Source: Rhodovulum euryhalinum
GTDB lineage: Bacteria; Pseudomonadota; Alphaproteobacteria; Rhodobacterales; Rhodobacteraceae
Length of the DNA stretch: 64,000 bases
Assembly (NCBI RefSeq): GCF_004342445.1
Contig: NZ_SLWW01000008.1
Coordinates: forward strand, 173,277-237,276
Direction: 5' to 3'
Shown here: positions 48,644-58,938 of the stretch, piece by piece
Layout of the letters: each line of letters starts with the position of its first letter
Numbering within the stretch: the first letter of the stretch is position 1
Made by a program: the position numbers and the translations under genes
The notes under the pieces: generated by a model
Databases searched by the model: none
Seen by the model: the letters and a program-made list of their open reading frames with translations, nothing else
Told to the model about the DNA's origin: nothing

Positions 48644-48865
48644 CTAGCGCCGCAGCGCCATCCGCCCCAGCTTGGCCAGCAGCAACAGCCACGGCGCGCC
48701 GTGCAGGCAAAGATCGAAGACATCGATCCCCCGGCGCAACTCGCCCGCTGCCAGCATCTTCAGCTTTTCCCAGACATGCGGCTCGGGCAGGAACGGCGCC
48801 AACCCCAGGCTCAGCGCCAGCACGATCGCCAGCGCAAGCGGCAGGTCGTCCAGGAAACGGGCCAT
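48644..48865 (-). CDS. Small membrane protein (73 aa)
   Basis: Codes for 73 residues with two hydrophobic segments (LPLALAIVLALSLGLAPFL and GAPWLLLLAKLGRMAL) joined by a charged stretch (PEPHVWEKLKMLAAGELRRGIDVFDLCLH). ATG at 48865. It lies directly downstream of the two tRNA-Asp genes, 28 bp from the nearer one and on the same strand, so it may be co-transcribed with them. No function can be assigned, but the membrane-protein composition argues that it is real. Confidence 0.65.
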   Translation of the reverse strand: MARFLDDLPLALAIVLALSLGLAPFLPEPHVWEKLKMLAAGELRRGIDVFDLCLHGAPWLLLLAKLGRMALRR

Positions 48866-48893
48866 CGGCGCTCCGGCGGTTCGTTCGGGAAAG

Positions 48894-48970
48894 TGGCGCG
48901 GTTGACGGGGCTCGAACCCGCGACCCCCGGCGTGACAGGCCGGTACTCTAACCAACTGAGCTACAACCGC
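48894..48970 (-). tRNA. tRNA-Asp, anticodon GUC (copy 1)
   Basis: Complete tRNA with acceptor GCGGTTG/CAACCGC, discriminator G and encoded CCA. The anticodon stem CGGCC/GGCCG region encloses CTGTCAC, giving GTC. Identical to the copy 29 bp away. Confidence 0.95.
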
Positions 48971-48999
48971 GCATTGCGCTGGGCGGATCGGGAAGGCGG

Positions 49000-49076
49000 T
49001 GGCGCGGTTGACGGGGCTCGAACCCGCGACCCCCGGCGTGACAGGCCGGTACTCTAACCAACTGAGCTACAACCGC
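49000..49076 (-). tRNA. tRNA-Asp, anticodon GUC (copy 2)
   Basis: Same sequence as the neighbouring tRNA-Asp, including encoded CCA. It is transcribed first of the pair; the spacer is 29 bp. Confidence 0.95.
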
Positions 49077-49176
49077 AGCGCCTTCCGGGCTTGCCCGGCG
49101 TGAGGAGCCTTTTAGGCGGGGCCATGGTCCGCGTCAAGCGCCTCGGACCGCGAATATCGAGCCCCGTCTACGCCGT

Positions 49177-50874
49177 TCAACCGATGAGTTCGAACCGCTC
49201 GACATCGACCAGTCCCCGGTCCGTGATCTTGAGCGCGGGAATCACCGGCAGCGCCAGAAAGGCCAGTTGCAGAAAGGGTTCTTCCAGCGTCACGCCCAGG
49301 CTGCGGGCGGCGGCGCGCAGGTGCTCAAGCCTCGCCTCGACCGCCTCGAACGGCTCCAGGCTCATCAGCCCGGCGACCGGCAAGGCCAGTTCCGCCAGCA
49401 CGGCGCCGCCCTCTACCACGACGAATCCGCCCTCGATCTCGGTCAGGCGCGCGGCGGCTAGGGTCATATCGGCATCGTCGACCCCCACCACGACGATGTT
49501 GTGGTGGTCGTGACAGACGGTCGAGGCGATGGCGCCCGTCCCCAGGCCGAATCCCCGGACGAACCCGACGGCGATATTGCCGTTGATCCCGTGCCGCTCC
49601 ACCACCGCGATCTTGGCCAGATCGCGGGCGGGATCGGCGCGTTTCTCACCATCCTGCGGGGCGATCACCTCGACCAGGTGCTCGGTCAGGATCTTTCCGG
49701 GCAGGATGCCGATCACATGGGTTTCGGCGATATTGGCGGCAGCGCGAAAGCTTTCGGCGGTCAGCGCAGGCGCGCGCACCGACCCGCGCCCCACCGGCGC
49801 AATCTGCTTGCGCGCATCGAAGGCCGCGTCGTCCACCACCCGCCCGCCTGCGATCACCAGTTCCGCCCGGCACTCGGCCAGATCGGGCAGCGCCACGATA
49901 TCGGCCCGGCGCCCCGGCGCCACGAGCCCCCGATCCTTGAGCCCGAAAGCCTCGGCCGCCGACAGCGACGCCGCGCGGTAGACCGCCAGCGGGTCGCTCC
50001 CCTGCCCGATCATCCAGCGGATCATGTGGTCGAGATGGCCGTATTCCGCGATGTCCAGCGGGTTCCGGTCATCGGTACACAGGCACATATAGGGCGCGGT
50101 GCGTTCGCTCAGCAGCGGGCGCAGGGCTGCCATGTCCTTGCTGACCGACCCCTCGCGGATCAGCACGCGCATCCCCCGCTGCAACTTTTCCTTCGCCTCT
50201 TCGGCGCTGGTTGCCTCGTGCTCGGTGCGGATTCCGGCGGCAACATAGGCATTCAGATCACGCCCCGACAGCAGCGGCGCATGCCCGTCGACATGCCGCC
50301 CCCGGAACGCCTCGAGCTTGGCCAGAACGCCCGGATCACCCGCCAGCACACCCGGATAGTTCATCATCTCGGCCAGCCCGATCACCCGGGGGTGATCCAT
50401 CAGCGCGGCCAGATCGCCGGCCCCGATCCGGGCGCCCGCGGTCTCCATCTCGGTCGAGGGCACGCAGGACGACAGGTTCACGCGGATGTCCATCACCGTG
50501 CGCGCCGCGGCGTCCAGGAAATAGGTGATCCCCGGCACGCCGATCACATTGGCGATCTCGTGCGGGTCGCAGATCGCGGTCGTGATACCCCGGGGGCACA
50601 CACAGCGGTCGAATTCGAAAGGCGTGACCAGCGAGCTTTCGATATGCAGATGCGTGTCGATGAAGCCCGGAACCAGCGTCAACCCCGAGACGTCGATCAC
50701 CTCGCGCCCCTCGTAGGCGGCGCCGATCCCCACGATGGTGTCGCCGCAGATCGCCACGTCGCCCGGAACGGTCTCGCCGGTCACAAGGTCCAGAACCTGC
50801 CCGCCCGTCAGCACCAGATCGGCGGGCACCGCACCCCGGCCCTGGGCGATGAGTTCGGCAAGCGGACGGGACAT
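49177..50874 (-). CDS. ade: Adenine deaminase
   Basis: Converts adenine to hypoxanthine and ammonia in purine salvage. Amidohydrolase fold, 565 residues, of the YicP/AdeC type. Metal-binding residues occur in [18 protein letters not shown], the middle [17 protein letters not shown] and IRTEHEATS, and the C-terminal [19 protein letters not shown] typical of this group. ATG at 50874 ([14 protein letters not shown]), with CAAGGAGTC upstream. Confidence 0.94.
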   Translation of the reverse strand: MSRPLAELIAQGRGAVPADLVLTGGQVLDLVTGETVPGDVAICGDTIVGIGAAYEGREVIDVSGLTLVPGFIDTHLHIESSLVTPFEFDRCVCPRGITTAICDPHEIANVIGVPGITYFLDAAARTVMDIRVNLSSCVPSTEMETAGARIGAGDLAALMDHPRVIGLAEMMNYPGVLAGDPGVLAKLEAFRGRHVDGHAPLLSGRDLNAYVAAGIRTEHEATSAEEAKEKLQRGMRVLIREGSVSKDMAALRPLLSERTAPYMCLCTDDRNPLDIAEYGHLDHMIRWMIGQGSDPLAVYRAASLSAAEAFGLKDRGLVAPGRRADIVALPDLAECRAELVIAGGRVVDDAAFDARKQIAPVGRGSVRAPALTAESFRAAANIAETHVIGILPGKILTEHLVEVIAPQDGEKRADPARDLAKIAVVERHGINGNIAVGFVRGFGLGTGAIASTVCHDHHNIVVVGVDDADMTLAAARLTEIEGGFVVVEGGAVLAELALPVAGLMSLEPFEAVEARLEHLRAAARSLGVTLEEPFLQLAFLALPVIPALKITDRGLVDVERFELIG

Positions 50875-50943
50875 GGGCGACTCCTTGCGCAGGTGTTCGG
50901 ATCAACCTCGCAAGGCCGGGTGACGGGATCAAGACGCACCGGG

Positions 50944-51019
50944 TGGTGGGCGATGAGAGACTCGAACTCCCGACATCCTCGGTGTAAACGAGGCGCTCTA
51001 CCAACTGAGCTAATCGCCC
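50944..51019 (-). tRNA. tRNA-Val, anticodon UAC
   Basis: Complete 76-nt gene: acceptor GGGCGAT/ATCGCCC, discriminator A and encoded CCA. The anticodon stem CCTCG/CGAGG encloses TTTACAC, giving TAC. Confidence 0.95.
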
Positions 51020-51177
51020 GGCCCTTGCCGTTTAGCCCGGGCTCCGGCCGCACCGCAAGCCCTTCCGCCGGTGGGCGGCCCCCGTCAACCGCTTGTTAAC
51101 CGTCATCGGGTTTCCTTGTCGGTGCCGCAATCCCGCCCCATTCACCGGGAATCCTCGCGGTCAGCAAGGAGTGGTCG

Positions 51178-51393
51178 ATGGCTGTTGCGTTCGTTCTGTG
51201 TTCCATCCTGACCGGGGGTCTGTCGGCCGCCGTGGCGGCAATCATGTTCGACACCGGGTTCATGGTATCAGCCCTCGCCTACTGGCTTGGCGGAATGGCC
51301 GGCGCCTTCGCGCTGATCGCGCTGGCCGCGCTGCGGCCCGAGGCAACGTCCGCGCCCTGCCACTTCACCGATCCGTTCCACACCACCGTCTGA
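51178..51393 (+). CDS. Putative small membrane protein (71 aa)
   Basis: Codes for 71 residues with two hydrophobic helices (VAFVLCSILTGGLSAAVAAIMF and LAYWLGGMAGAFALIALAAL) and a short polar tail. ATG at 51178 has AAGGAG 7 nt upstream, which is the main reason to accept it. No family is recognised, and it could also be a chance frame. Confidence 0.5.
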   Translation: MAVAFVLCSILTGGLSAAVAAIMFDTGFMVSALAYWLGGMAGAFALIALAALRPEATSAPCHFTDPFHTTV

Positions 51394-51605
51394 TTCCGAC
51401 AACAGCGAACCACCAGCCGGACGGCAGCCCGATCCTGGCGACCCGCACCCCGACCACGGCAATGATGTGGAAAGAGGGCATCCGGCCAGTCCGGAGCAGC
51501 AGGCACCCGTGCCGCGCCATGCGCACCCTGGCACCGGCGCGTGAGGGCCCACCTAAGGTCGAGTTCCTCGCTTGCCTTGACCACTCGCGTCGCGAACCGA
51601 GCCCG

Positions 51606-52643
51606 TCACGCGACCGGAACCCAGAGCACATCATCAATGCGCGGCGCGGCGGTGGCCAGCATCACCAGCCGGTCAAAGCCCAGCGCGATGCCAGAGGCGG
51701 GCGGCATGAACGCCAGCGCGGCCAGGAAGTCCTCGTCCAGCGGATAGCGCTCGCCATGGACGCGCTGTTTCTCGTCCATCTCGGCCTCGAACCGGCGGCG
51801 TTGTTCGTCGGGATCGGTCAACTCGCCGAAGCCGTTGGCCAGTTCCACCCCGCAGGCATAGACCTCGAACCGCTCGGCCTCGCGCGGGTCGTCGGGGCAG
51901 GCGCGGGCCAGAGCGGCCTCGGCGGCGGGATATCGGTCCAGGATCGTCACCCGGCCGACGCCCAGATGCGGCTCGACCCGTTCGACCAGCACACGGCTGA
52001 AGATGTCGGACCAGGTGTCGTCGGGCGCGATCCTGATCCCGGCGGCGGTGGCCTGCGCGGCCAGCCCGCCGCGGTCGGTGCCGCCATCGGGGTGCAGCGT
52101 GGCCAGCAGGTCGATCCCGGCATGGGCCGCGAAGGCCCCGGCCACCGACAGCCGTTCGACCGGCTGGAACGGATCGCACTCTGCCCCTGCATGGCGCAGC
52201 ACGGGGGAACCGGCCGCCTCGCAGGCGAGGCGCAGCATCGCGGCAACGTCGTCCATCAGCACCGCGTAGTCCTCGTTCGCGCGGTACCATTCCAGCATGG
52301 TGAATTCCGGGCTGTGGCGCGGCCCCCGTTCGCGGTTGCGCCAGACATGGGCAAAGGCAGCGATCCGCGTCTCGCCCGCGGCCAGCAGTTTCTTCATGGC
52401 GAATTCCGGCGAGGTGTGCAGATACATCCGCCGCGCCACGCCATCATTGCCGATCGTCCGGGTTTCGAAGGCGTGCAGATGCGCCTCGTTACCGGGGCTG
52501 ACGGCCAGCGCGGGGGGGTCGACCTCGGCAAAGCCCCCGGCCGCCAGCCAGCCGCGGATCGCGGCCTGGATACGATTGCGCGCCAGCAGGACGGGGCGGC
52601 GGTCGGCGTGCCGGTCGGGGCTCCACCACGGGGTCTCGGTCAA
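51606..52643 (-). CDS. epmA: EF-P lysine aminoacylase EpmA
   Basis: Class II synthetase-like enzyme (PoxA/GenX) that attaches beta-lysine to elongation factor P, 345 residues, lacking the tRNA-binding domain of LysRS. Motif 2 appears as AAFAHVWRNRERGPRHSPEFTMLEWYRA and motif 3 as GIALGFDRLVMLATAAPRIDDVLWVP. The start appears to be TTG at 52643 (MTETPWWSPDRHADRRPVLLARNRI), with AAAGGCG upstream; no ATG fits. It is divergent from its substrate gene efp, 100 bp apart. The mutase gene epmB is not in the window. Confidence 0.92.
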   Translation of the reverse strand: MTETPWWSPDRHADRRPVLLARNRIQAAIRGWLAAGGFAEVDPPALAVSPGNEAHLHAFETRTIGNDGVARRMYLHTSPEFAMKKLLAAGETRIAAFAHVWRNRERGPRHSPEFTMLEWYRANEDYAVLMDDVAAMLRLACEAAGSPVLRHAGAECDPFQPVERLSVAGAFAAHAGIDLLATLHPDGGTDRGGLAAQATAAGIRIAPDDTWSDIFSRVLVERVEPHLGVGRVTILDRYPAAEAALARACPDDPREAERFEVYACGVELANGFGELTDPDEQRRRFEAEMDEKQRVHGERYPLDEDFLAALAFMPPASGIALGFDRLVMLATAAPRIDDVLWVPVA

Positions 52644-52743
52644 GGGATGCGCCTTTCGTCTGGAATTTCGCGCGAAGTTCGGCTAGGGCCGGGTCCGATC
52701 CGGCGCTTACAGCGCGCAACGACCCTCCACAAGGAAGCCCCAC

Positions 52744-53310
52744 GTGAAAGTCATCGCCTCCTCGCTCCGCAAGGGCAACGTCGTCGAAAAGGATGGCCAG
52801 CTCTACGTCGTTCTCAAGGCCGAGAACTTCCACCCCGGCAAGGGCACGCCGACGACATCCGTCGACATGCGCCGGATCTCGGACGGGGTGAAGACCACCG
52901 AGCGCTGGAAAACCACCGAGCAGGTGGAAAAGGCCAACGTCGACGAGCGGGAATACGATTTCCTCTACGACGACGGCGAGGGCTATCACTTCATGAACCC
53001 GGAGAATTTCGACCAGGTGGTGGCCAGCCCCGACGTTGTGGGCGATGCGGCGGCCTATCTGGAACCGGGGATGCGGGTATTCCTTCAAACCTTCGAGGAC
53101 AACCCGATCGCGATCGAACTGCCGCAAAAGATCGTGGTCGAGATCACCGAGACCGAGCCGGTGGTCAAGGGCCAGACAGCCTCTTCCAGCTACAAGCCGG
53201 CGATGACCAATATCGGCGTGCGGGTCATGGTGCCGCCGCATATCGATGTCGGCACCCGGGTGGTGATCAACACGGCCGACAACACCTATGTGGAGCGGTC
53301 AAAGGACTGA
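52744..53310 (+). CDS. efp: Elongation factor P
   Basis: Rescues ribosomes stalled on polyproline. Three beta-barrel domains, 188 residues. The modified lysine lies at the tip of domain I in [11 protein letters not shown] (Lys33, equal to Lys34 of E. coli). The C-terminal signature [30 protein letters not shown] is intact. Start is GTG at 52744 with CAAGGA upstream. The neighbouring epmA encodes its lysylating enzyme. Confidence 0.96.
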   Translation: MKVIASSLRKGNVVEKDGQLYVVLKAENFHPGKGTPTTSVDMRRISDGVKTTERWKTTEQVEKANVDEREYDFLYDDGEGYHFMNPENFDQVVASPDVVGDAAAYLEPGMRVFLQTFEDNPIAIELPQKIVVEITETEPVVKGQTASSSYKPAMTNIGVRVMVPPHIDVGTRVVINTADNTYVERSKD

Positions 53311-53556
53311 CGCGGCCCCGGCACGTCGTCGCCGACCATCCCCGGACAACCCGGCCGCCCGCACCACCGGCATGGGGCCGGGCAGGTTCTGAGGGCTTTC
53401 CGGCAAGGGCAATACGCCATCGCACCACGAGGTCCAGGTCGCTCCGCGCAGGACCGCCGGGGGCATGACGATTCTGGCCATGCGCCCCCACCTGCACCAG
53501 CTGACCAAAGCTTTTGCCTTTTCCGGCAAGGCCTTGGGAAATCAACTGCCGTGGGA

Positions 53557-53631
53557 TGGTGGGTGATGAGAGATTCGAACTCCCGACATCTTCGATGTGA
53601 ACGAAGCGCTCTACCACTGAGCTAATCACCC
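53557..53631 (-). tRNA. tRNA-Val, anticodon CAC
   Basis: Complete 75-nt gene: acceptor GGGTGAT/ATCACCC, discriminator A and encoded CCA. The anticodon stem CTTCG/CGAAG encloses TTCACAT, giving CAC. Close in sequence to the tRNA-Val(UAC) 2.6 kb away. Confidence 0.94.
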
Positions 53632-53801
53632 GTGGCGCGCTTTCTAGCCGTCCTCCTCCGGCTCCGCAAGGGGGCTATTGACCTTCTTTCCTCCATCCGG
53701 CCGCGCCCGCAGGACAGGGGCATCAGGATGCCGGCCTCGGCACACTCCCGATGCCGGATCGCCGCGAAAGACCTGCGCGCCGGCGGGCTGGACCGGACAA
53801 C

Positions 53802-53831
53802 GAAAAGGCGCGCCGAGATACGGCGCGCCTT
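53802..53831 (-). terminator. Rho-independent terminator of lon
   Basis: Read leftwards, a perfect 11-bp stem AAGGCGCGCCG/CGGCGCGCCTT with a 5-nt loop is followed by TTC; the stem itself ends in T pairs. It lies 25 bp after the lon stop codon. Confidence 0.85.
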
Positions 53832-53856
53832 GCATCGACTCCGGCCAAGGACGGCT

Positions 53857-56268
53857 TTAGTGGGCGATCTGCCCTGCCGCATCCTCGCCCGCGCTTGCCG
53901 CCGCCGCCTGGGCAGCGGCCTCCTCGGCCGCCTCGTCCCAGTCAATCGGCTCGGGCGCGCGGACCAGCGCCTGTTTCAGGACGTCGCGCACGTTTGCGAC
54001 GGGGATGATCGTCAGCCCCTGCTTCACGTTGTCGGGGATCTCGGGCAGGTCCTTCTCGTTCTCCTCGGGAATCAGCACCGTCTTGATGCCGCCCCTCAGC
54101 GCCGCCAGCAGCTTTTCCTTGAGCCCGCCGATCGCCAGAACGTTGCCGCGCAGCGTCACCTCACCGGTCATCGCGATGTCCTTGCGGACCGGGATGCCGG
54201 TCAGCACCGAGACGATCGAGGTCACCATCGCGATACCCGCGGACGGCCCGTCCTTGGGCGTCGCGCCCTCGGGGACGTGAACGTGGATGTCCCACTTCTC
54301 GAACTTCGGCGGCTTGATGCCGAGATCGGGGGCGATCGAGCGCACGAAGCTCGAGGCCGCGTCGATCGACTCCTTCATCACCTCGCCCAGCTTGCCGGTG
54401 GTCTTCATCCGGCCCTTGCCCGGCAGTTTCAGCGCCTCGATGGACAGAAGATCGCCGCCGACGCTGGTCCAGGCCAGCCCCGTGACGACGCCCACCTGGT
54501 CCTCCTTCTCGGCCAGGCCATAGCGGAACTTCTTGACGCCCAGGAATTCCTCCAGCACGTCCGGCGTGATCGTGACCTTCTCGACTTCTTTCTTGATCAG
54601 CTTGGTCACGGCCTTCCGGGCGAGTTTCGCGATTTCGCGTTCGAGGTTCCGCACGCCCGCCTCGCGGGTGTAACGGCGGATCATCTCGGTCAGCGCTGCC
54701 TCGGTCAGTTCAAATTCCCTGGGCTTCAGCCCGTGGTTCTTCATCTGCTTGGGCACAAGGTGGCGCAGCGCGATCTCGCGCTTCTCGTCCTCGGTGTAGC
54801 CCGCCAGCGTGATGATCTCCATCCGGTCCAGAAGCGGCCCCGGCATGTTGTAGGAGTTCGCGGTGGTCAGGAACATCACGTTCGAGAGGTCGTATTCCAC
54901 CTCGAGGTAGTGGTCGACGAAGGTCGCGTTCTGTTCGGGGTCCAGCACCTCAAGCATCGCGCTGGCCGGATCACCGCGGAAATCCTGACCCATCTTGTCG
55001 ATTTCATCCAACAGGATCAGCGGATTGGTGGACTTGGCCTTCTTCATCGCCTGGATGATCTTGCCCGGCATCGAGCCGATATAGGTCCGCCGGTGTCCGC
55101 GGATCTCGGATTCGTCACGCACGCCGCCCAGGCTGATGCGGATGAACTCGCGCCCCGTGGCCCGCGCGACCGACTTGCCGAGCGAGGTCTTGCCCACGCC
55201 GGGCGGCCCGACGAGGCAGAGGATCGGCCCCTTCAGCTTCTGGCTGCGCTGCTGCACGGCAAGGTATTCGACGATGCGCTCCTTGACCTTTTCCAGCCCG
55301 AAATGATCCTCGTCCAGCACCGTCTCGGCGCGGCTCAGATCCTTCTTGACCCGGGTCTTCACGCCCCAGGGCAGCGCCAGCATCCAGTCAAGATAGTTGC
55401 GCACGACGGTGGCCTCGGCCGACATCGGCGACATCGACTTCAGCTTCTTGATCTCGGCCTCGGCCTTCTCCTTGGCCTCCTTCGAAAGCTTGGTCCGCGC
55501 CACGCGCTCTTCCAGTTCGGCGATCTCGTTCTGGCCGTCGTCGCCATCCCCCAGCTCGCGCTGGATCGCCTTCATCTGTTCGTTGAGGTAGTATTCGCGC
55601 TGGGTCCGCTCCATCTGCGACTTGACCCGCGTCTTGATCTTCTTCTCGACCTGCAGGACGGACATCTCGCCCTGCATCAGGCCATAGACCTTCTCCAGCC
55701 GGTCAGCGATCACCAGCGTTTCAAGAAGCTCCTGCTTCTGCGCGACCTCGATCCCCAGATGGCCGGCGATCAGGTCGGCCAGCTTGTCGGGGGCACGGGT
55801 GACGGAAACGGTGGCCAAGGCCTCTTCGGGGATGTTCTTCTTGATCTTGGCATAGCGCTCGAACTCGGCACCGACCGAGCGAAGCAACGCCTCGACCGTA
55901 GGCTCGTCGCCCAGTTCCTCGGCCAGCAGGTCGGCACGCGCCTCGAAGAAGGCATCGTTTTCGAGGAATTCGCTGATCCGCACCCGGGTCTTGCCCTCGA
56001 CCAGCACCTTGACGGTGCCGTCGGGCAGCTTGAGCAGTTGCAGCACATTGGCCAGAACGCCGGTCCGGTAGATCCCGTCCTTCGTAGGCTCGTCGACCGC
56101 GGGGTCGATCTGCGCCGAAAGCAGGATGTGCTTGTCGTCCTGCATCACCTCTTCCAGCGCGCGAACGGATTTCTCGCGCCCGACGAAGAGCGGCACGATC
56201 ATGTGGGGAAAGACCACGATGTCGCGCAGCGGCAGGACGGGAAAGGCGGTGTTCTGTTGGTCGGTCAT
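53857..56268 (-). CDS. lon: ATP-dependent protease Lon
   Basis: Cytosolic AAA+ protease for misfolded and regulatory proteins, 803 residues. The N-terminal substrate domain ([32 protein letters not shown]) leads into a coiled coil, then Walker [14 protein letters not shown] and Walker [12 protein letters not shown]. The C-terminal Ser-Lys dyad is in [15 protein letters not shown] (Ser) and [16 protein letters not shown] (Lys). ATG at 56268 ([13 protein letters not shown]). A heat-shock-type promoter lies about 80 bp upstream and a perfect terminator follows. Confidence 0.97.
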   Translation of the reverse strand: MTDQQNTAFPVLPLRDIVVFPHMIVPLFVGREKSVRALEEVMQDDKHILLSAQIDPAVDEPTKDGIYRTGVLANVLQLLKLPDGTVKVLVEGKTRVRISEFLENDAFFEARADLLAEELGDEPTVEALLRSVGAEFERYAKIKKNIPEEALATVSVTRAPDKLADLIAGHLGIEVAQKQELLETLVIADRLEKVYGLMQGEMSVLQVEKKIKTRVKSQMERTQREYYLNEQMKAIQRELGDGDDGQNEIAELEERVARTKLSKEAKEKAEAEIKKLKSMSPMSAEATVVRNYLDWMLALPWGVKTRVKKDLSRAETVLDEDHFGLEKVKERIVEYLAVQQRSQKLKGPILCLVGPPGVGKTSLGKSVARATGREFIRISLGGVRDESEIRGHRRTYIGSMPGKIIQAMKKAKSTNPLILLDEIDKMGQDFRGDPASAMLEVLDPEQNATFVDHYLEVEYDLSNVMFLTTANSYNMPGPLLDRMEIITLAGYTEDEKREIALRHLVPKQMKNHGLKPREFELTEAALTEMIRRYTREAGVRNLEREIAKLARKAVTKLIKKEVEKVTITPDVLEEFLGVKKFRYGLAEKEDQVGVVTGLAWTSVGGDLLSIEALKLPGKGRMKTTGKLGEVMKESIDAASSFVRSIAPDLGIKPPKFEKWDIHVHVPEGATPKDGPSAGIAMVTSIVSVLTGIPVRKDIAMTGEVTLRGNVLAIGGLKEKLLAALRGGIKTVLIPEENEKDLPEIPDNVKQGLTIIPVANVRDVLKQALVRAPEPIDWDEAAEEAAAQAAAASAGEDAAGQIAH

Positions 56269-56603
56269 GGGCGTTCCCTGATTTGGCAAGAGGACGCTGG
56301 CCCCGATCTTCCGGCGGCTCCCGGTCCCCTCCTCTCTGGTTTCAATATCTGGGGGTTGAAACCCCGGATTCAACCAGACTCGTCGGTGACTTCGGCTCAG
56401 CATGCCCGTCCCCTCCGCCGGGTGCAAGCGCACAATCGTTGTGCGTATCGACCGTCGATGCGCATCGTCTCCCGCATCCTGCCTCGCGGTCTTCGCAAAA
56501 GCTTTGCGCGAGTTTGAACGAACTGTCGCAAGGGATGCCTAATCCGCTGCGTGCGGACGAATTGTTTCGGCCGCCCGGAACTCAACTCTTGCAGGAGACG
56601 ACC
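56269..56603. other. 335-bp divergent gap between lon and the phosphodiesterase gene
   Basis: Contains the heat-shock-type lon promoter at 56347-56374 and a small inverted repeat CGCAAA-AGC-TTTGCG near 56,494-56,508 on the phosphodiesterase side. No gene is seen. Confidence 0.5.
56347..56374 (-). promoter_or_regulatory. RpoH-type heat-shock promoter of lon
   Basis: Read leftwards, GTTGAA (56374-56369), 14-nt spacer, then CCCCAGAT (56354-56347). This fits the sigma-32 pattern CTTGAA-N13-15-CCCCATnT with two mismatches and points towards lon, whose heat-shock control is well known in other bacteria. Confidence 0.55.
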
Positions 56604-57662
56604 ATGACTCGCCCCTTTGCGACTGCCGCGGCCCTTGTCGTGGCGTTGATCGCGCCGGCCCATGCGGCCCCTGTCTACGCGACCCTGTCCGGCGAGGCGC
56701 CTCTGGTGATCGCCCATCGCGGCGCCAGCGGCTATCTGCCCGAACATACGCTGGCCGGCTATGAACTGGCCATCAAGATGGGCGCGGATGTGGTCGAGCC
56801 CGATCTGCAACAAACAGCGGATGGCGTTCTGGTGGCCATCCACGACGCCACGCTGATCCGCACCACCAATGTCGCGGATCTGTTCGAGCCGCGCAACGGC
56901 GGCTACAGGGTGGCCGATTTCACGCTGGCAGAGATCAAGACCCTGACCGCGCTGCCCACGCGTACCGCCAGCACGTCCTATCCCGGCTACACGCCGTCGA
57001 TGGCCGACCCGTTCAGGGTACCGACCTTCGAAGAGGTGATGGCACTCGTGAAGGCCCATAACCAGGCGACCGGCGACACGGTGGGCATCTATCCCGAGGC
57101 GAAGACACCGAACAGCTTTGCGATGAACGCGAAGATCCTGGAACAGATGCAGGCCTACGGTTTCGACGGGTCGGTGCCCAACACCTTCATCCAGACCTTC
57201 AGCCACGAAGGCGCGCGGCAATTGGCCGGGATGCAGGATATCCTTGCGATGGACAATGCCATCGCCGCGCTGGGCTATGTCATCAAGACCGGCGATGCCT
57301 ATGGCGTTTACGATGCCACGACGCAGACGGTCTCGGCGCTGGACGATCTTGCGGGCTTTGCCGATGGCCTGGGCGTGAACCTGGGCTACGACCTTGACGC
57401 GGGCTTCATCGAGGCGGCCCATGCGCTGGGGCTGGCGGTCCATGGCTGGACATTCCGTCCGACCACGCCCGAGGCGGCCGAGGCGCAGTTCCTGCCCTGG
57501 ATCGAGGCCGGGATGGACGGCTTCTTCACCGACTACCCGGCGCTTGCGGTCGGCGCACTCGACGCCCTGGCGCCTTCGCAGGTGCCGTTGCCGGCCGGTC
57601 TGCCGCTTCTGGCCGCGGGACTGGGGGCGTTCGCTGTCGTCCGCCGCCGTACCCGCGCCTGA
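56604..57662 (+). CDS. Glycerophosphodiester phosphodiesterase with VPLPA-CTERM tail
   Basis: Secreted enzyme of the GlpQ type, 352 residues, that splits glycerophosphodiesters into glycerol 3-phosphate and an alcohol. The signal peptide is MTRPFATAAALVVALIAPAHAA. The catalytic TIM-barrel motifs are VIAHRGASGYLPEHTLAGYELAI (catalytic His, metal Glu), VEPDLQQTADGVLVAIHD, IYPEAKTP, and C-terminal HGWTFRP. The last residues, VPLPAGLPLLAAGLGAF followed by RRRTR, form a VPLPA-type sorting signal: motif, hydrophobic helix, basic end. This suggests processing and surface or outer-envelope sorting. ATG at 56604 has GCAGGAG upstream. Confidence 0.9.
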   Translation: MTRPFATAAALVVALIAPAHAAPVYATLSGEAPLVIAHRGASGYLPEHTLAGYELAIKMGADVVEPDLQQTADGVLVAIHDATLIRTTNVADLFEPRNGGYRVADFTLAEIKTLTALPTRTASTSYPGYTPSMADPFRVPTFEEVMALVKAHNQATGDTVGIYPEAKTPNSFAMNAKILEQMQAYGFDGSVPNTFIQTFSHEGARQLAGMQDILAMDNAIAALGYVIKTGDAYGVYDATTQTVSALDDLAGFADGLGVNLGYDLDAGFIEAAHALGLAVHGWTFRPTTPEAAEAQFLPWIEAGMDGFFTDYPALAVGALDALAPSQVPLPAGLPLLAAGLGAFAVVRRRTRA

Positions 57663-57681
57663 GGGCGGTTTCGGTCACACC

Positions 57682-57716
57682 GGCAAGGCGTCCCGCCATG
57701 CGGGGCGCCCCTTGCC
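57682..57716. terminator. Bidirectional terminator hairpin
   Basis: Outer stem GGCAAGG/CCTTGCC with inner CCCGC/GCGGG, between the convergent phosphodiesterase and tgt genes. No long T-run. Confidence 0.55.
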
Positions 57717-57735
57717 ATGGGTGCATGATTCACGC

Positions 57736-58866
57736 TCAGACCGGCGGAACGTCGCCTTCTTCCCGCAACGCATGGAACCCGGCCTGCCAGGCGGCAAACC
57801 GTCCCTCGGCGATCGCCGCGCGCATGCCTGCCATCAACTCCTGATAATAGTGCAGGTTATGCCAGGTCAGCAGCATCGAGGCGATGATCTCCTGGGCGCG
57901 AAAGACGTGGTGCAGATAGGCGCGCGAGTAGTTGCGGCAGGCCGGGCAGGTGCAGGCCTCGTCGATGGGGCGCGGGTCATCCTGGTGGCGGGCGTTCTTG
58001 ATGTTCAGCGCACCGCGCCGGGTGAACACCTGTCCCGTCCGGCCCGAGCGCGTGGGCAACACGCAGTCCATCATGTCGATGCCGCGGGCGACCGCGCCCA
58101 CGATGTCCTCGGGCTTGCCCACGCCCATCAGGTAGCGCGGCTTCTCCGCAGGCAGGAAGCCCGGCGCATAGTCGAGCACGCCGAACATCGCCGCCTGCCC
58201 CTCGCCCACGGCGAGCCCGCCCACCGCGTAGCCGTCAAACCCGATCGCCTTCAGCGCCTCGGCCGATTCCTCGCGCAACTCGCGATTGACGCCGCCCTGC
58301 ATGATGCCGAACAGCGCATGTCCGGGCCGGTCGCCGAACGCGGCCCTGGACCGCTCGGCCCAGCGCATCGACAGCCGCATCGCGCGCGCCACTTCGTCAT
58401 CCGAGGCGGGCAGAGCGGGACATTCGTCGAAGCACATCACTATATCGGACCCCAGCAGGCGCTGGATCTCCATCGAGCGTTCCGGCGTCAGTTCGTGCCG
58501 CGAGCCGTCGATATGGCTCTTGAAGGTGACCCCATGCTCGGTCAGCTTCCGCAGCCCCGCAAGGCTCATCACCTGGAACCCGCCCGAATCCGTCAGGATC
58601 GGCCGCTCCCAGTGCATGAAGCGATGCAGCCCCCCCAGCCGCGCCACGCGCTCGGCCCCGGGGCGCAGCATCAGGTGATAGGTGTTGCCCAGCAGGATGT
58701 CCGCCCCGGTGGCCGCGACGCTTTCGGGCAGCATCGCCTTGACCGTTCCGGCGGTGCCAACCGGCATGAAGGCGGGCGTGCGGATCGCGCCCCGCGGCGT
58801 CGCGATCACGCCGGTTCGCGCCGCGCCGTCGATTGCCGTAACATCAAAGTTGAACGCCGCCGTCAT
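57736..58866 (-). CDS. tgt: tRNA-guanine transglycosylase
   Basis: Exchanges the wobble guanine for preQ1 in tRNAs with GUN anticodons (Asp, Asn, His, Tyr) on the way to queuosine. It has 376 residues. Catalytic aspartates lie in [13 protein letters not shown] and [18 protein letters not shown]; the zinc site is [19 protein letters not shown] at 58866 ([14 protein letters not shown]). Its substrate tRNA-Asp(GUC) is also encoded twice in this window. Confidence 0.96.
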   Translation of the reverse strand: MTAAFNFDVTAIDGAARTGVIATPRGAIRTPAFMPVGTAGTVKAMLPESVAATGADILLGNTYHLMLRPGAERVARLGGLHRFMHWERPILTDSGGFQVMSLAGLRKLTEHGVTFKSHIDGSRHELTPERSMEIQRLLGSDIVMCFDECPALPASDDEVARAMRLSMRWAERSRAAFGDRPGHALFGIMQGGVNRELREESAEALKAIGFDGYAVGGLAVGEGQAAMFGVLDYAPGFLPAEKPRYLMGVGKPEDIVGAVARGIDMMDCVLPTRSGRTGQVFTRRGALNIKNARHQDDPRPIDEACTCPACRNYSRAYLHHVFRAQEIIASMLLTWHNLHYYQELMAGMRAAIAEGRFAAWQAGFHALREEGDVPPV

Positions 58867-58938
58867 ATCTGGTCTCGCATCGCCGGGCCGAAGACGCGTT
58901 CTTAGGCGATTCTGGAAAAATGCCAAGGAGGCGCCCGC

